Assembly (NCBI RefSeq): GCF_002109385.1
Contig: NZ_CP020814.1
Span: 4,546,864 to 4,610,863 of the forward strand
Direction: 5' to 3'
Source of the DNA: Halalkalibacter krulwichiae
GTDB taxonomy: Bacteria; Bacillota; Bacilli; Bacillales; Bacillaceae_D
DNA: 64,000 nt
Of this stretch, positions 46,266 through 55,410 are shown piece after piece. The notes under the pieces were generated by a model. That model did not search any database. It was not told the origin of the DNA and saw only the letters and a list, made by a program, of their open reading frames with translations. Position numbers and translations under genes: made by a program. Within the stretch, counting starts at the first letter, position 1; each line of letters starts with the position of its first letter.

Positions 46266-46766
46266 TTAGAACGGCAAATCATCATCCGAAATATCAATCG
46301 GTTTGCCATCATTCGCAAATGGATCATCATTAAATCCACCAGAAGGACGGTTTTGATTTTGATTCTGATTCTGCTGTCCGAAGTCATTTCCGCTAAAACC
46401 AGGACTTCCACCACCAAACCCTTGGCCTTGATTTGAATTGCTGCTTCCGCGAGGTTCAAGGAATTGAACACTCTCAGCTACAACTTCTGTAATGAAGACA
46501 CGTTTTCCTTCATTATTATCATAGCTTCGTGTTTGAATGCGGCCGTCTACACCCGCTAAACTACCCTTTTTTAAATAGTTTGCGACATTTTCCGCCTGCT
46601 TACGCCATATGACACAGTTTATAAAATCCGCATCACGTTCGCCTTGCTGATTAGAAAATGCACGGTTTACCGCTAATGTAAAATTGGCAACTGCTACACC
46701 ATTTGGTGTGTAACGCAGTTCTGGGTCACGTGTTAAGCGCCCAACTAGCACGACTCGGTTTAGCAT
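46266..46766 (-). CDS. ssb: Single-stranded DNA-binding protein
   Basis: SSB of 166 residues that coats ssDNA in replication and repair. N-terminal OB fold (about 1-106) beginning [20 protein letters not shown], a Gly/Asn/Gln-rich linker (about 112-150, with [14 protein letters not shown] and [14 protein letters not shown]), and the acidic tip DISDDDLPF that recruits partner proteins. Lies between rpsF and rpsR in the conserved operon. Confidence 0.98.
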   Translation of the reverse strand: MLNRVVLVGRLTRDPELRYTPNGVAVANFTLAVNRAFSNQQGERDADFINCVIWRKQAENVANYLKKGSLAGVDGRIQTRSYDNNEGKRVFITEVVAESVQFLEPRGSSNSNQGQGFGGGSPGFSGNDFGQQNQNQNQNRPSGGFNDDPFANDGKPIDISDDDLPF

Positions 46767-46790
46767 ACGTACCCCTCCTACTTCAATAAA

Positions 46791-47078
46791 TTATTCTTCG
46801 TCTTTTGTTACAAGAACACGGATAACATTATCGTTGATCTTGATAAGACGGTTAAATTCGTCAATCGCTTCAGAGTTAGCTTGTACATTTAAAAGCACGT
46901 AGAAACCTTCACGGTAATCGTTGATTTCATATGCTAAACGACGCTTACCCATCTCGTTAACCTTTTCGATTTCAGCACCATTTGTAGTTAAAACGTTATT
47001 AAAACGCTCAACAACTTCTTTAGTAGCTGCTTCTTCTAGGTTTGGAGCGATAATGTACATAATTTCGTACTTACGCAT
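46791..47078 (-). CDS. rpsF: 30S ribosomal protein S6
   Basis: 95 residues; opens [20 protein letters not shown] and includes [19 protein letters not shown], the S6 signature. First gene of rpsF-ssb-rpsR, 24 bases before ssb. A leader that can form an S18/S6 binding motif precedes it, and the RBS AAAGGAGGTG is at its 3' end. Confidence 0.98.
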   Translation of the reverse strand: MRKYEIMYIIAPNLEEAATKEVVERFNNVLTTNGAEIEKVNEMGKRRLAYEINDYREGFYVLLNVQANSEAIDEFNRLIKINDNVIRVLVTKDEE

Positions 47079-47097
47079 TCCGATACACCTCCTTTTG

Positions 47098-47147
47098 GTC
47101 TAGCGGCTCCATAAACTGGAGCAAGGAGCAAAACTCACATTATGAGT
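47098..47147 (-). promoter_or_regulatory. Probable S6:S18 autoregulatory mRNA leader
   Basis: Minus strand leader holds GCTCCAGTTTATGGAGC, a 6-bp hairpin, followed directly by CGCTAGACC and the RBS; further upstream ACTCA-CATTA-TGAGT forms a second small hairpin. The conserved element of the S6:S18 leader is a stem with a CCG near its 3' flank, which GGAGCCGC fits. Recognised by position and this motif only. Confidence 0.5.
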
Positions 47148-47167
47148 CATTGCACTCGCATTATTAG

Positions 47168-47196
47168 AGTATAACAGAGTCAATTTGCCACTGCAA
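47168..47196 (-). promoter_or_regulatory. rpsF-ssb-rpsR promoter
   Basis: Minus strand -35 TTGCAG (47191-47196), 17 bases, -10 TATACT (47168-47173). A TTGACT lies in the spacer and could be mistaken for the -35 at the wrong distance. Confidence 0.6.
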
Positions 47197-47379
47197 GTGA
47201 TATTTCAAGAACATTATTTGCCAGAGAAATTTGTACATAGAGAAAGGAGGGAAAATAATTAATAGAAAAGAACAGAAGGCTCTAGAGGAAATAGAAGATT
47301 GTTTGCATGTTTGCTTATAAAAGCATCATATCAAAAATAACTTTACTTACATAGCAAGTTGTTAGATTCATTAACACGA

Positions 47380-47422
47380 AGAATAAGGTTGTATCAAAAG
47401 GCCTAACCTTTGAAACAACCTG
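47380..47422 (-). terminator. Terminator of ychF
   Basis: AGGTTGTATCAAAAGG (47386-47401) pairs with CCTTTGAAACAACCT (47407-47421) with small mismatches, followed on the minus strand by TATTCTTCG. It resembles the other AGGTTGTxxCAAAA hairpins in the window (60835). Confidence 0.75.
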
Positions 47423-47429
47423 ATCCTTC

Positions 47430-48530
47430 TTAAACGTTGAAACGGAAATGAACGACATCACCGTCTTGAACTATATATTCTTTTCCTTCTAAGCGCACTT
47501 TTCCTTTTTCCTTTGCAACTGTCATTGAACCAGCATCAATTAAATCATCATACGATACAACTTCCGCACGGATGAAACCACGCTCAAAATCAGTATGAAT
47601 GATTCCCGCTGCTTGGGGAGCTTTTGTACCTTTACGGAAAGTCCAAGCACGGACTTCTTGAACACCTGCAGTAAAGTATGTTTGCAATCCTAATAAATCA
47701 TATGCAGCCCGAATTAACTGATCAAGCCCAGATTCTTTAATACCTAATTCCTCAAGAAACATTTGTTTCTCATCACCTTCAAGCTCAGCGATTTCAGACT
47801 CAATCTTCGCACAAACTAAAATAACCTCACTGCCCTCAGCTGCTGCGAATTCTTTTACTTGTTTCACATATTCATTATCTTCTTCTGCAAGCAAGTCCTC
47901 TTCACTAACATTTGCAACATAAAGAACGGGTTTACTCGTTAAAAGATGTAACCCTTTAACAAGCTTTAATTGCTCCTCTGAAAAGTCAATGCTACGTGCT
48001 GGCTTTTCATTTTCAAATGCATCACGAAGAAGCTCTAATACTTCTAATTCAGCAACTGCTTCTTTATCCTTCGTCTTTGCTAGCTTAGCTACTCTTGTTA
48101 TTCTTTTTTCAATGGACTCTAAGTCAGCTAAAATCAACTCTAAGTTGATTACTTCAATGTCTCGTAACGGGTTGACGCCGCCTGAGACGTGAGTAATGTT
48201 CTCATCAGCAAAGCAACGAACAACATGAGAGATTGCATCAACTTGACGAATATGAGAAAGAAATTTATTTCCTAACCCTTCCCCTTTACTTGCTCCTTCT
48301 ACAATTCCTGCAATATCCGTAAATTCAAATGCTGTTGGGATCGTTTTTTTCGGTTCAACCAATTCTGTTAACTTTTGAAGACGATGATCAGGCACTTCAA
48401 CAATACCTACGTTCGGATCAATAGTACAGAAAGGGTAGTTGGCTGATTCAGCTCCAGCTTGGGTAATTGCATTAAATAAGGTTGATTTCCCTACGTTAGG
48501 TAAACCAACAATTCCAGTCGTTAAAGCCAC
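47430..48530 (-). CDS. ychF: Ribosome-binding ATPase YchF
   Basis: Obg-family P-loop protein (366 residues) that prefers ATP and binds the 70S ribosome. Walker A GIVGLPNVGKSTLF (about 6-19) in which NVGKST is the P-loop, TDIAGIVEGASKGEGLGN switch, and a C-terminal TGS domain (about 280-362) ending KVRLEGKEYIVQDGDVVHFRF. The G4 loop is atypical (NVSEED in place of NKxD), as in YchF. Followed by an own terminator; separate from rpsF. Confidence 0.96.
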   Translation of the reverse strand: MALTTGIVGLPNVGKSTLFNAITQAGAESANYPFCTIDPNVGIVEVPDHRLQKLTELVEPKKTIPTAFEFTDIAGIVEGASKGEGLGNKFLSHIRQVDAISHVVRCFADENITHVSGGVNPLRDIEVINLELILADLESIEKRITRVAKLAKTKDKEAVAELEVLELLRDAFENEKPARSIDFSEEQLKLVKGLHLLTSKPVLYVANVSEEDLLAEEDNEYVKQVKEFAAAEGSEVILVCAKIESEIAELEGDEKQMFLEELGIKESGLDQLIRAAYDLLGLQTYFTAGVQEVRAWTFRKGTKAPQAAGIIHTDFERGFIRAEVVSYDDLIDAGSMTVAKEKGKVRLEGKEYIVQDGDVVHFRFNV

Positions 48531-48610
48531 GCTTTCTCACTTCCTTCTCTATTTTCAAAAAATATGTTTATTTGCGATTATAACCCTTCCAATTATAGAG
48601 ACTGGTAGAA

Positions 48611-48656
48611 AAAAAGACAAGGCAATGAAAAGGAAAATCCCCCCTCATTGCCTTGT
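48611..48656 (-). terminator. Terminator after yyzM
   Basis: ACAAGGCAATGA (48617-48628) pairs with TCATTGCCTTGT (48645-48656), followed on the minus strand by CTTTTTTTC; 12-bp stem, sits next to the stop at 48658. Confidence 0.92.
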
Positions 48657-48657
48657 A

Positions 48658-48855
48658 CTAATCTGAACTATGTTCAAGAACCTTTTTCATCTTTTTGGAA
48701 AAATCCTTACGAGGGATCATTACACTGTGCTGACAGCCTAGGCATTTAATTCGAATATCCATTCCCATTCGAATAATTTTCCAACGGTTTTCTCCACAAG
48801 GATGTTGTTTCTTCATTTCTACGACATCATTGAGAGCAAATTCTTTATTAATCAT
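48658..48855 (-). CDS. yyzM: DUF951 family protein (YyzM)
   Basis: 65 residues from the ATG at 48855 (MINKEFALNDVVEMKKQHPCG), 7-8 bases after AAAGGAGG; an ATG upstream at 48879 has no such site. HPCGENRWKIIRMGMDIRIKCLGCQHSVMIPR carries two Cys pairs (PCG, CLGC), an S1/translation-like small fold with a possible zinc site. DUF951 proteins are in this place in bacilli, between ychF and the mscS/parB region; function unknown. Confidence 0.88.
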   Translation of the reverse strand: MINKEFALNDVVEMKKQHPCGENRWKIIRMGMDIRIKCLGCQHSVMIPRKDFSKKMKKVLEHSSD

Positions 48856-49014
48856 GCACAATGCCTCCTTTCCCAACAATCAGTATAGGTTGATTGTATT
48901 ATACACGAAAATAAATGTTTGAGTCGAGAGACGTCAGCATTCTAACTATACTCTCTATGAAAACAACGTCCTAATGTTATTTGAATTACCCATTTATTAA
49001 ACTTTGTTGCCTTT

Positions 49015-50031
49015 TCATAACGATCGATGGTTCATAATCGGATAAAGTAGCAATGAGGCCAGTACAAATAAATTTAAAACCCCATACAGCGGATAAAGAA
49101 CAGAAATAAGAGTTGAAAAGCCAAATGTTGTTAAAGGCGCCATAATAGCAATTAAAAACAAAGCAATTAACCAGGCTGGCCCTTTTAACCATGCCCTTGA
49201 ACGCGATAAAAGTCCGAAAACTCCCGCTGCAGCTGTTGTGTAGATCGCAAGCCATAGTAAAGCTGACATAATTAACATCATGTAATATGGGTAGTGCTTC
49301 AAAATAGCAAACAACGGGATTTCATAAAGAATAATATCACTAGCTACTTGAAGCAGTGATTCATTATAAAGAAAGGAAATCCCGCCCAATATTAATCCGC
49401 TCCCAATACTTGCCACCCATATTTCCCCTTTACGTTTAATCTCATTTCCGATGGCTCCTAGTACCGCAATAAGTGGCAATATATTTAGAGCTGTAAAAGT
49501 TAGTGCAGATGGCCAATTATGTTGAGCATCTAACTTAAATTCGATTGGGAATCCTTTTAACGACTGAAACATCAACAGAATCGTAATTAAAAACACAATT
49601 AAAATTGGAATAATAAATGCATTCATCGATGTCATTCCTTTTGTATCCCAAAGGAAAAGAACAACAACTAGTCCTCCTATAATAACGGTTCCTAGCCAAT
49701 AAGGAACATGTACTACTTCAAGAGTAGCTCCACCACCTGCAAGCATAATAACGGTTGTTGAGAACAAATAAACAATGATCATGACATCATAAACTTTGGA
49801 TAGACGTCTTCCCATTAGCTTATTTAAGACTGGCAAATAGTGTTTAGATTCGTTTTTGTAGCTAATAGACATAATGACACTACAGCAAATAATAAATAAG
49901 ATTGCAAAAAGGACAATTGCTAGTCCACTTTCAGCACCAAAAAACTCCCATAATTCTCGACCAGATGCATAGCCCGCTCCAATCATTGTTCCAATAATAA
50001 GAAACATCCACTTAAAACCATTTATCAACAT
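49015..50031 (-). CDS. YkvI-like membrane protein
   Basis: 338 residues with about 10 transmembrane segments. The first block FLIIGTMIGAGYASGRELWEFFG and the later LIAVLGAIGNEIKRKGE are typical for the YkvI family, which resembles amino-acid transporters of the APC fold (unwound GxxGSGxxxG-like helix 1). No substrate is known. Start ATG at 50031 preceded by GAGGAGAGG. Its upstream region is taken up by a tandem repeat array, so the promoter must lie inside or beyond it. Confidence 0.75.
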   Translation of the reverse strand: MLINGFKWMFLIIGTMIGAGYASGRELWEFFGAESGLAIVLFAILFIICCSVIMSISYKNESKHYLPVLNKLMGRRLSKVYDVMIIVYLFSTTVIMLAGGGATLEVVHVPYWLGTVIIGGLVVVLFLWDTKGMTSMNAFIIPILIVFLITILLMFQSLKGFPIEFKLDAQHNWPSALTFTALNILPLIAVLGAIGNEIKRKGEIWVASIGSGLILGGISFLYNESLLQVASDIILYEIPLFAILKHYPYYMMLIMSALLWLAIYTTAAAGVFGLLSRSRAWLKGPAWLIALFLIAIMAPLTTFGFSTLISVLYPLYGVLNLFVLASLLLYPIMNHRSL

Positions 50032-50080
50032 ATGACCCTCTCCTCTTTGGAAGATACTAAAATGGCAATCTCGACATTAA

Positions 50081-50851
50081 GTTCGAATAAATAGGCAAGA
50101 CCGGCCTATTTTCGATCTTCTTTTTAGCTTATTCAATGATGGCAATGGCTTCGTTCCTTACGCGGGCTCTAGGAGAAAACCGCTCCTAGATCCCTTTAAA
50201 ACTGGTAAGGACTCCGTTCATTGCTAAGTTCGAATAAATAGGCAAGACCGGCCTATTTTCGATCTTCTTTTTAGCTTATTCAATGATGGCAATGGCTTTT
50301 TTCCTTACGCGGGCTCTAGAAGAAAACCGCTCCTAGATCCCTTTAAAACTGGTAAGGACTCCGCTCATTGCTAAGTTCGAATAAATAGGCAAGACCGGCC
50401 TATTTTCGATCTTCTTTTTAGCTTATTCAATGATGGCAATGGCTTCGTTCCTTACGCGGGCTCTAGGAGAAAACCGCTCCTAGATCCCTTTAAAACTGGT
50501 AAGGACTCCGTTCATTGCTAAGTTCGAATAAATAGGCAAGACCGGCCTATTTTCGATCTTCTTTTTAGCTTATTCAATGATGGCAATGGCTTCGTTCCTT
50601 ACGCGGGCTCTAGAAGAAAACCGCTCCTAGATCCCTTTAAAACTGGTAAGGACTCCGCTCATTGCTAAGTTCGAATAAATAGGCAAGACCGGCCTATTTT
50701 CGATCTTCTTTTTAGCTTATTCAATGATGGCAATGGCTTCGTTCCTTACGCGGGCTCTAGAAGAAAACCGCTCCTAGATCCCTTTAAAACTGGTAAGGAC
50801 TCCGCTCATTGCTAAGTTCGAATAAATAGGCAAGACCGGCCTATTTATTCG
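50081..50851. repeat. Tandem array: five 147-bp direct repeats plus a terminal partial copy
   Basis: GTTCGAATAAATAGGCAAGA begins at 50081, 50228, 50375, 50522, 50669 and 50816, a strict 147-bp period. Each unit holds GACCGGCCTATTTTCGATC, then a stretch with GCTTCGTTCCTTACGCGGG, an inner hairpin CTAGGAG-AAAACCG-CTCCTAG, and CTTTAAAACTGGTAAGGACTCCG. Units differ at single sites (CTAGGAG or CTAGAAG; CCGTTC or CCGCTC; TTCG or TTTT near 50299). The last copy stops after 36 bases, in a perfect 17-bp palindrome (GTTCGAATAAATAGGC ... CCTATTTATTCGAAC). No ORF in any unit. Confidence 0.95.
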
Positions 50852-50918
50852 AACTCCTATGTATAGAAAGGAAAAAAGTTCCGTATACTGTTACTACTAT
50901 GGCAAAGGAGGCGATGTT

Positions 50919-51572
50919 ATGAATACAAACCATCGTCTGTTCGGAAAAAATCCTCCGCCTGTTAGGGTTCATATGGAGGAAGCGAGTGCGGTCGAACAGT
51001 TGAGTGCGCAGCTATATGAGATGACAGAAAATCATATTCGAAGAGATTTAGTTGTTGTATGTATTGGTACGGATCGATCGACTGGTGATTCGCTTGGTCC
51101 ATTAATAGGATCGAAGTTAGAAAACGAGAGTCTTCGTCGTTTTCATATTTATGGCACACTAGCTAGTCCGGTACATGCTGTGAACCTTGAGGAACGTTAT
51201 GCCGAAATATTAAAGAATCATTATCGACCTTTTATACTAGCAATTGATGCGTGTCTAGGGAGAACGACAAGTGTGGGAAAGATCTCACTTGCTGAAGGTC
51301 CAGTTCAACCAGGGGCGGCTGTACAAAAAAGCTTACCAGCCATTGGCGATATTCACATAACTGGCATTGTTAATGTTGGGGGAATGATGGAATATTTCGT
51401 CCTTCAAAATACTCGCTTGCATACAGTAATGCAAATGGCTGATACAATAGCCACTACAATTAAAGCAACTGATGATCGTTTACCTGATTTATCACCTACG
51501 GCTTCACTATTGCGGTCTTTACGCTTAAAGCCATCACTAGAGTTAAAAAGACAAAATGAAACGCCTATGTAA
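50919..51572 (+). CDS. yyaC: Spore protein YyaC (GPR-like putative protease fold)
   Basis: 217 residues from the ATG at 50919 (MNTNHRLFGKNPPPVRVH), which follows AAAGGAGG at a seven-base gap; a leftward ATG at 50859 is less likely. The block LVVVCIGTDRSTGDSLGPLIGSKL and RPFILAIDACLGRTTSVGKI, plus ITGIVNVGGMMEYFVLQ, match YyaC, a sporulation gene related to GPR spore protease. Role in spores not known in detail. Divergent from the repeat array side. A sigma-factor promoter was not clearly found; the TATACT at about 50884 fits a -10. Confidence 0.85.
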   Translation: MNTNHRLFGKNPPPVRVHMEEASAVEQLSAQLYEMTENHIRRDLVVVCIGTDRSTGDSLGPLIGSKLENESLRRFHIYGTLASPVHAVNLEERYAEILKNHYRPFILAIDACLGRTTSVGKISLAEGPVQPGAAVQKSLPAIGDIHITGIVNVGGMMEYFVLQNTRLHTVMQMADTIATTIKATDDRLPDLSPTASLLRSLRLKPSLELKRQNETPM

Positions 51573-51604
51573 AACAGTTGTACTGTTCCATAGGCGTTTT
51601 TTTA
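51560..51604 (+). terminator. Terminator of yyaC
   Basis: AACGCCTATG (51560-51569) pairs with CATAGGCGTT (51589-51598), followed by TTTTTT, with an inner ACAGT/ACTGT extension. It includes the yyaC stop. Confidence 0.93.
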
Positions 51605-51651
51605 ATTACATTACATTTCAATAATCGGCTGCGTAGCCGACCACCTCAATA

Positions 51652-52353
51652 TTAAATAAAATATATAAGTGCAACAAGCAAAGCAACTACCCCAATACCC
51701 GGTAGCAGGTTTGCAACTCGAATTTGTATAACTCCTAAAATATTTAAACCAATTGCGATAATCATGACTCCCCCAGTAGCAGTCATTTCCACAATAAACA
51801 TATTCATCATTGCTTCAGGTACAAGCTGATTAATATGAGTAGCCATAAGTGCAATTCCTCCTTGATACAGAACAACGGGAATTGCAGAAAAAACAACGCC
51901 AAGCCCTAAGGTAGAGGCGAAAATAAGAGCTGAAAAGCCATCTAACATAGACTTGGTAAATAAAACGGAATGATCGCCACGCAACCCACTATCAAGTGCT
52001 CCCAATATGGCCATTGCCCCAACCACGTAAACTAATGTCGCTGTAACAAATCCTTTAGCGACTGATCCATTTTCCTTTGCTCCACTCTTTTTCTCAATCC
52101 ACGCGCCTAACCGATTTAAAGCACCCTCCAAGTCTAACTTTTCGCCAATAATCGCTCCTGCTACCAAACTACCTATAACTATCAAAAATTGCTCACTTTT
52201 TAATGTCATTCCAAATCCTAATACGATTACAGCAAGACCAAGCGCTTGCATAATCGTCGTTTTCATTTGTTCGGGAATGTTTCGTACTAGTAACCCTATT
52301 AATGCTGCCACTACAATGGCCAGCCCATTCACAATTGTACCAGTTAATACCAT
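51652..52353 (-). CDS. DUF554 family membrane protein
   Basis: 233 residues with about six transmembrane segments; the start MVLTGTIVNGLAIVVAALIG and GAIIGEKLDLEGALNRLG and YVVGAMAILGALDSGLRGD match the YqgA/DUF554 family. Biological role unknown; topology suggests a small transporter or channel. Six bases downstream of the cysteine-desulfurase gene on the same strand, likely cotranscribed. Confidence 0.85.
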   Translation of the reverse strand: MVLTGTIVNGLAIVVAALIGLLVRNIPEQMKTTIMQALGLAVIVLGFGMTLKSEQFLIVIGSLVAGAIIGEKLDLEGALNRLGAWIEKKSGAKENGSVAKGFVTATLVYVVGAMAILGALDSGLRGDHSVLFTKSMLDGFSALIFASTLGLGVVFSAIPVVLYQGGIALMATHINQLVPEAMMNMFIVEMTATGGVMIIAIGLNILGVIQIRVANLLPGIGVVALLVALIYFI

Positions 52354-52359
52354 CCTACT

Positions 52360-53523
52360 CTACTCCTCACCATTTAAGAAGGCTTCACTTATTTCGGTTA
52401 ACGCCTTAATTAACACTTCAACTTCCTCAATCGTATTATAAGGTCCAAAGCTAACACGGACGAGCCCATCCTCACTTGTTTGCATCGATTGATGTGCCTT
52501 AGGAGCACAATGCATGCCTGCTCGAACCGCAATCTCATAATGTTCATCTAAAATCATTGCTAATTCATGACTGCTAACTCCATTTATTGAAAAAGAACAA
52601 ACCGCAACCTTCTGTCCGACATCTTTAGGGCCATATAGTTTAATTGAACTAAGCTTCTTTGCTTCTGCAATGAAATGTTCTAATAGTTCTTTTTCATGGA
52701 GATAGATTTGTTCGATCCCTAATCTTTCAACTTCTACCACCCCAGCATGTAACCCCACAATGCCAGGAGTATTTAACGTACCTGCTTCATATCGATCAGG
52801 CCAAGCATCTGGTTGTTCAAGTAACTCAGAGTTGCTCCCTGTCCCGCCTACAATTAATGGCGAAAGTCGATAATCTCTTTTTGAAATTAAAACACCAGTT
52901 CCTTGTGGCCCAAGTAATGACTTGTGTCCCGCAAATGCTAACAGATCAATGCCATCCTTTTCTATATCTATTACAATCGTACCAGCAGTTTGAGAAGCAT
53001 CTAATAGTAAAACAATGCCCTTTTTTGTAGTTAATTCACTTATCTCTCGTACCGGAATGATTGCTCCGGTAACATTTGATGCGTGTGACAACGCGAACAT
53101 TACTGTCTTTTCAGTAACAGCCTCCTCGATTGCAGAAACAGGAATGATACCTTCTTCATTCGGTTCAACGTACGTAACAGAAATTTGTTTTTCTTTAACT
53201 AACTTTTCAAGTGGGCGAATAACGGAATTATGTTCAAACTGCGTTGCAACGACATGATCTCCTTCTTGAAATGGAAAACCAAGCAATGCTTGATTTAAAG
53301 CCATTGACGCATTTTGATAAAACCACACATGTTTACTTGAAGGAGCACCAAAAAAAGAAGCTACTTTTTTCCTAGCCTGCTCAATTTCACCCTTTGCACG
53401 TTCAGCTAAACGGTGTCCTCCCCTTCCCGGATTAGCACTATACTCCGTAACAGCCTTGTACATCGCTTCGGCTACTTTCTTCGGCTTTGGATAGGATGAT
53501 GCTGCATGATCAAAATAAATCAT
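52360..53523 (-). CDS. Cysteine desulfurase family aminotransferase (class V)
   Basis: PLP enzyme, 387 residues, of the NifS/Csd class that removes sulfur from cysteine for Fe-S clusters or thio-modification. N-terminus MIYFDHAASSYPKPKKVAEAM; PLP lysine in FAGHKSLLGPQGTG (about 206); active-site Cys in RAGMHCAPKAH (about 340); the pattern is that of the EF2568-type subgroup. Upstream of DUF554. The partner acceptor protein is not in the window. Confidence 0.88.
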   Translation of the reverse strand: MIYFDHAASSYPKPKKVAEAMYKAVTEYSANPGRGGHRLAERAKGEIEQARKKVASFFGAPSSKHVWFYQNASMALNQALLGFPFQEGDHVVATQFEHNSVIRPLEKLVKEKQISVTYVEPNEEGIIPVSAIEEAVTEKTVMFALSHASNVTGAIIPVREISELTTKKGIVLLLDASQTAGTIVIDIEKDGIDLLAFAGHKSLLGPQGTGVLISKRDYRLSPLIVGGTGSNSELLEQPDAWPDRYEAGTLNTPGIVGLHAGVVEVERLGIEQIYLHEKELLEHFIAEAKKLSSIKLYGPKDVGQKVAVCSFSINGVSSHELAMILDEHYEIAVRAGMHCAPKAHQSMQTSEDGLVRVSFGPYNTIEEVEVLIKALTEISEAFLNGEE

Positions 53524-53542
53524 TTAAAAGCTCCTTTCATTG

Positions 53543-53620
53543 TAAAAAAGAAGGAGCTCAAGTAATCGTCCCTATCTAAAAGTTCATTTCCTTTAGATAG
53601 GTTTGAAAACCGAGCTACCC
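53543..53620 (-). terminator. Complex terminator after spo0J
   Basis: Inner hairpin TATCTAAA ... TTTAGATA (53571-53601 region) lies inside an outer stem GGTAGCTC ... GAGCTCC with a bulge, followed on the minus strand by TTCTTTTTT. Multi-stem shape; it could alternatively be a regulatory leader for the downstream gene. Confidence 0.55.
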
Positions 53621-53632
53621 TCTCTACACTTA

Positions 53633-54478
53633 TTAATGATCAGAATTGAGCAATTGAACAATTCTCTCTAAATCGTCCTCAGAGAAATAATCAATCTCAA
53701 TTTTTCCTTTTTTCTTCCCTGGTTTGATAGAAACCGATGTACCTAATCTCGTTCTTAATACATCTTGTCTTTCTTTTAAAAAAGGAGAAAGTGCATTCTT
53801 TTTTCGTTTTGTTTCACGTGAAACACGATCATTTAATTGATTAACTAACTCTTCCACTTCTCTTACACTTAGCTTCTCTTTAATTATCTTTTCGATGAGG
53901 ACGGCTAGCTTTTCTTTATTTTTGAGCCCTAATAAGGCTCTTCCATGTCCCATTGAAAGGTTACCATCTGAGATAAACTGTTGGACCACCTCTGGTAAAT
54001 TTAATAATCGTAGGTGATTAGCAATATGCGGTCTGCTTTTGCCAACACGTTCAGCTAATTGTTCTTGTGTCACTGAAAGATGATCCATTAACTTTTGATA
54101 AGCGATCGCTTCCTCAATTGGGTTTAGATCTTCACGTTGTATATTTTCAATAAGAGCAAGCTCCATCATCTTCTGTTCATCTAACTCTTTTATAACAACA
54201 GGAACTTCCTTTAGGCCCGCAAGCTGTGCAGCACGGAAACGTCGCTCTCCAACGACAATCTCATAACCTTTAATACTTCTTCTTGCTATAATTGGTTGCA
54301 GGATCCCATGTTCCTCAATCGACTCTGCTAGTTCCGAAATTGCCTCTTCTGTAAAAGTTTTACGAGGTTGATAAGGATTTGGGCGTAGCTCGTTTATTGC
54401 AACTTGCTCAACTTTTACACTTTCATCTTTATGTTCAGGAAAAAGCGCTTGTAACCCTTTACCTAACCCTTTCGCCAC
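53633..54478 (-). CDS. parB: Chromosome-partitioning ParB protein Spo0J
   Basis: CTP-hydrolysing DNA clamp that loads at parS; 281 residues. ParB N-terminal domain begins [26 protein letters not shown], with [13 protein letters not shown] (arginine patch, CTP-binding), the parS-binding [22 protein letters not shown], and a C-terminal dimerisation helix. Contains a parS site in its own coding sequence (53810-53825), as in B. subtilis. Overlaps soj by 20 bases, so coupling is expected. Confidence 0.97.
   Translation of the reverse strand: MAKGLGKGLQALFPEHKDESVKVEQVAINELRPNPYQPRKTFTEEAISELAESIEEHGILQPIIARRSIKGYEIVVGERRFRAAQLAGLKEVPVVIKELDEQKMMELALIENIQREDLNPIEEAIAYQKLMDHLSVTQEQLAERVGKSRPHIANHLRLLNLPEVVQQFISDGNLSMGHGRALLGLKNKEKLAVLIEKIIKEKLSVREVEELVNQLNDRVSRETKRKKNALSPFLKERQDVLRTRLGTSVSIKPGKKKGKIEIDYFSEDDLERIVQLLNSDH
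53810..53825. other. parS site inside spo0J
   Basis: TGTTTCACGTGAAACA is the exact 16-bp palindromic parS consensus of Bacillus Spo0J, with no mismatch. It lies within the parB gene, the strongest-known position in B. subtilis. Confidence 0.98.
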
Positions 54479-55232
54479 TCGCCACCACTTCCTTTGCTAG
54501 ATCTAAATATACTTCTGCTCCTCGGGATTTAGCATCGTATGTAATAATAGGTTGACCATGACTTGGCGCTTCACCCAAACGGACATTTCGAGGAATAATT
54601 GTATCAAATACTTTTTCACGAAAGTATTTTTTCACTTCATCAATCACTTGGATTCCTAAGTTTGTTCTTGCATCCAACATCGTTAATAGCACGCCTTCAA
54701 TTCCAAGATCGGTATTTAGATGCTTTTGAACAAGTCGGACAGTATTTAATAACTGACTTAACCCCTCCAGTGCATAATACTCACATTGAACTGGAATAAG
54801 GACAGAGTCTGAAGCGGTTAATGCATTTATCGTCAATAACCCTAATGATGGTGGACAATCAATAAAAATATAGTCATATTGATTAGAAATACTTGCTAAC
54901 GCCCTTTTCAATCGTACTTCTCGAGAAATGGTTGGCACAAGCTCAATTTCTGCTCCGGATAATTGAATGGTTGATGGAAGAATATCTAAACGTTCCAAAG
55001 ACGTTGACTTAATAACTTGTGATGCTTCTACATCTTCTACTAAAATGTCGTAGACACATTCATCAATATCGCCCTTGTCAATTCCTACTCCACTTGTAGC
55101 ATTGCCTTGTGGATCAATATCTACAAGTAATACTTTTTTACCTATATGAGCTAAACAAGCACTTAAATTAACAGATGTCGTTGTTTTCCCAACGCCGCCT
55201 TTTTGATTTGCTACAGCAATGATTTTGGCCAC
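54459..55232 (-). CDS. parA: Chromosome-partitioning ParA ATPase Soj
   Basis: Soj (257 residues) is a deviant-Walker ATPase that regulates DnaA and helps segregation. I take the GTG at 55232 as start ([22 protein letters not shown]), since a longer N-terminus has no relatives' support; AGAGGTGACAGC precedes it. Walker A is KGGVGKTT with signature Lys; [16 protein letters not shown] and [16 protein letters not shown] switch regions are present. In B. subtilis, monomeric Soj inhibits DnaA and the dimer activates it. Confidence 0.96.
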   Translation of the reverse strand: MAKIIAVANQKGGVGKTTTSVNLSACLAHIGKKVLLVDIDPQGNATSGVGIDKGDIDECVYDILVEDVEASQVIKSTSLERLDILPSTIQLSGAEIELVPTISREVRLKRALASISNQYDYIFIDCPPSLGLLTINALTASDSVLIPVQCEYYALEGLSQLLNTVRLVQKHLNTDLGIEGVLLTMLDARTNLGIQVIDEVKKYFREKVFDTIIPRNVRLGEAPSHGQPIITYDAKSRGAEVYLDLAKEVVASGERVR

Positions 55233-55372
55233 GCTGTCACCTCTTTTCCAATCAAACTCCAACTCTCTATTATTCTATCACGAAAATCTTGACCCCGGCT
55301 ATAATTTACTGAAAACACTTACTATATCGAAAGCCTTAATTCTACACATAAAATAATAGATAAATAGTTTCA

Positions 55373-55410
55373 AGAAAAAAAATAATCTATCAATCATTTG
55401 ATAGATTATT
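55373..55410 (-). terminator. Terminator of noc
   Basis: AATAATCTATCAA (55381-55393) pairs with TTGATAGATTATT (55398-55410), followed on the minus strand by TTTTTTTTCTTG. The stop of noc lies in the ascending arm. Confidence 0.93.

Noticed and set aside
50081-50851. CRISPR array
   Set aside because: The unit is 147 bp repeated head to tail with no unique spacers between short repeats, and no cas genes are near.
50859-50918. Longer N-terminus of yyaC starting at 50859
   Set aside because: The AAAGGAGG ribosome site sits just before the ATG at 50919, and residues upstream do not fit the family.
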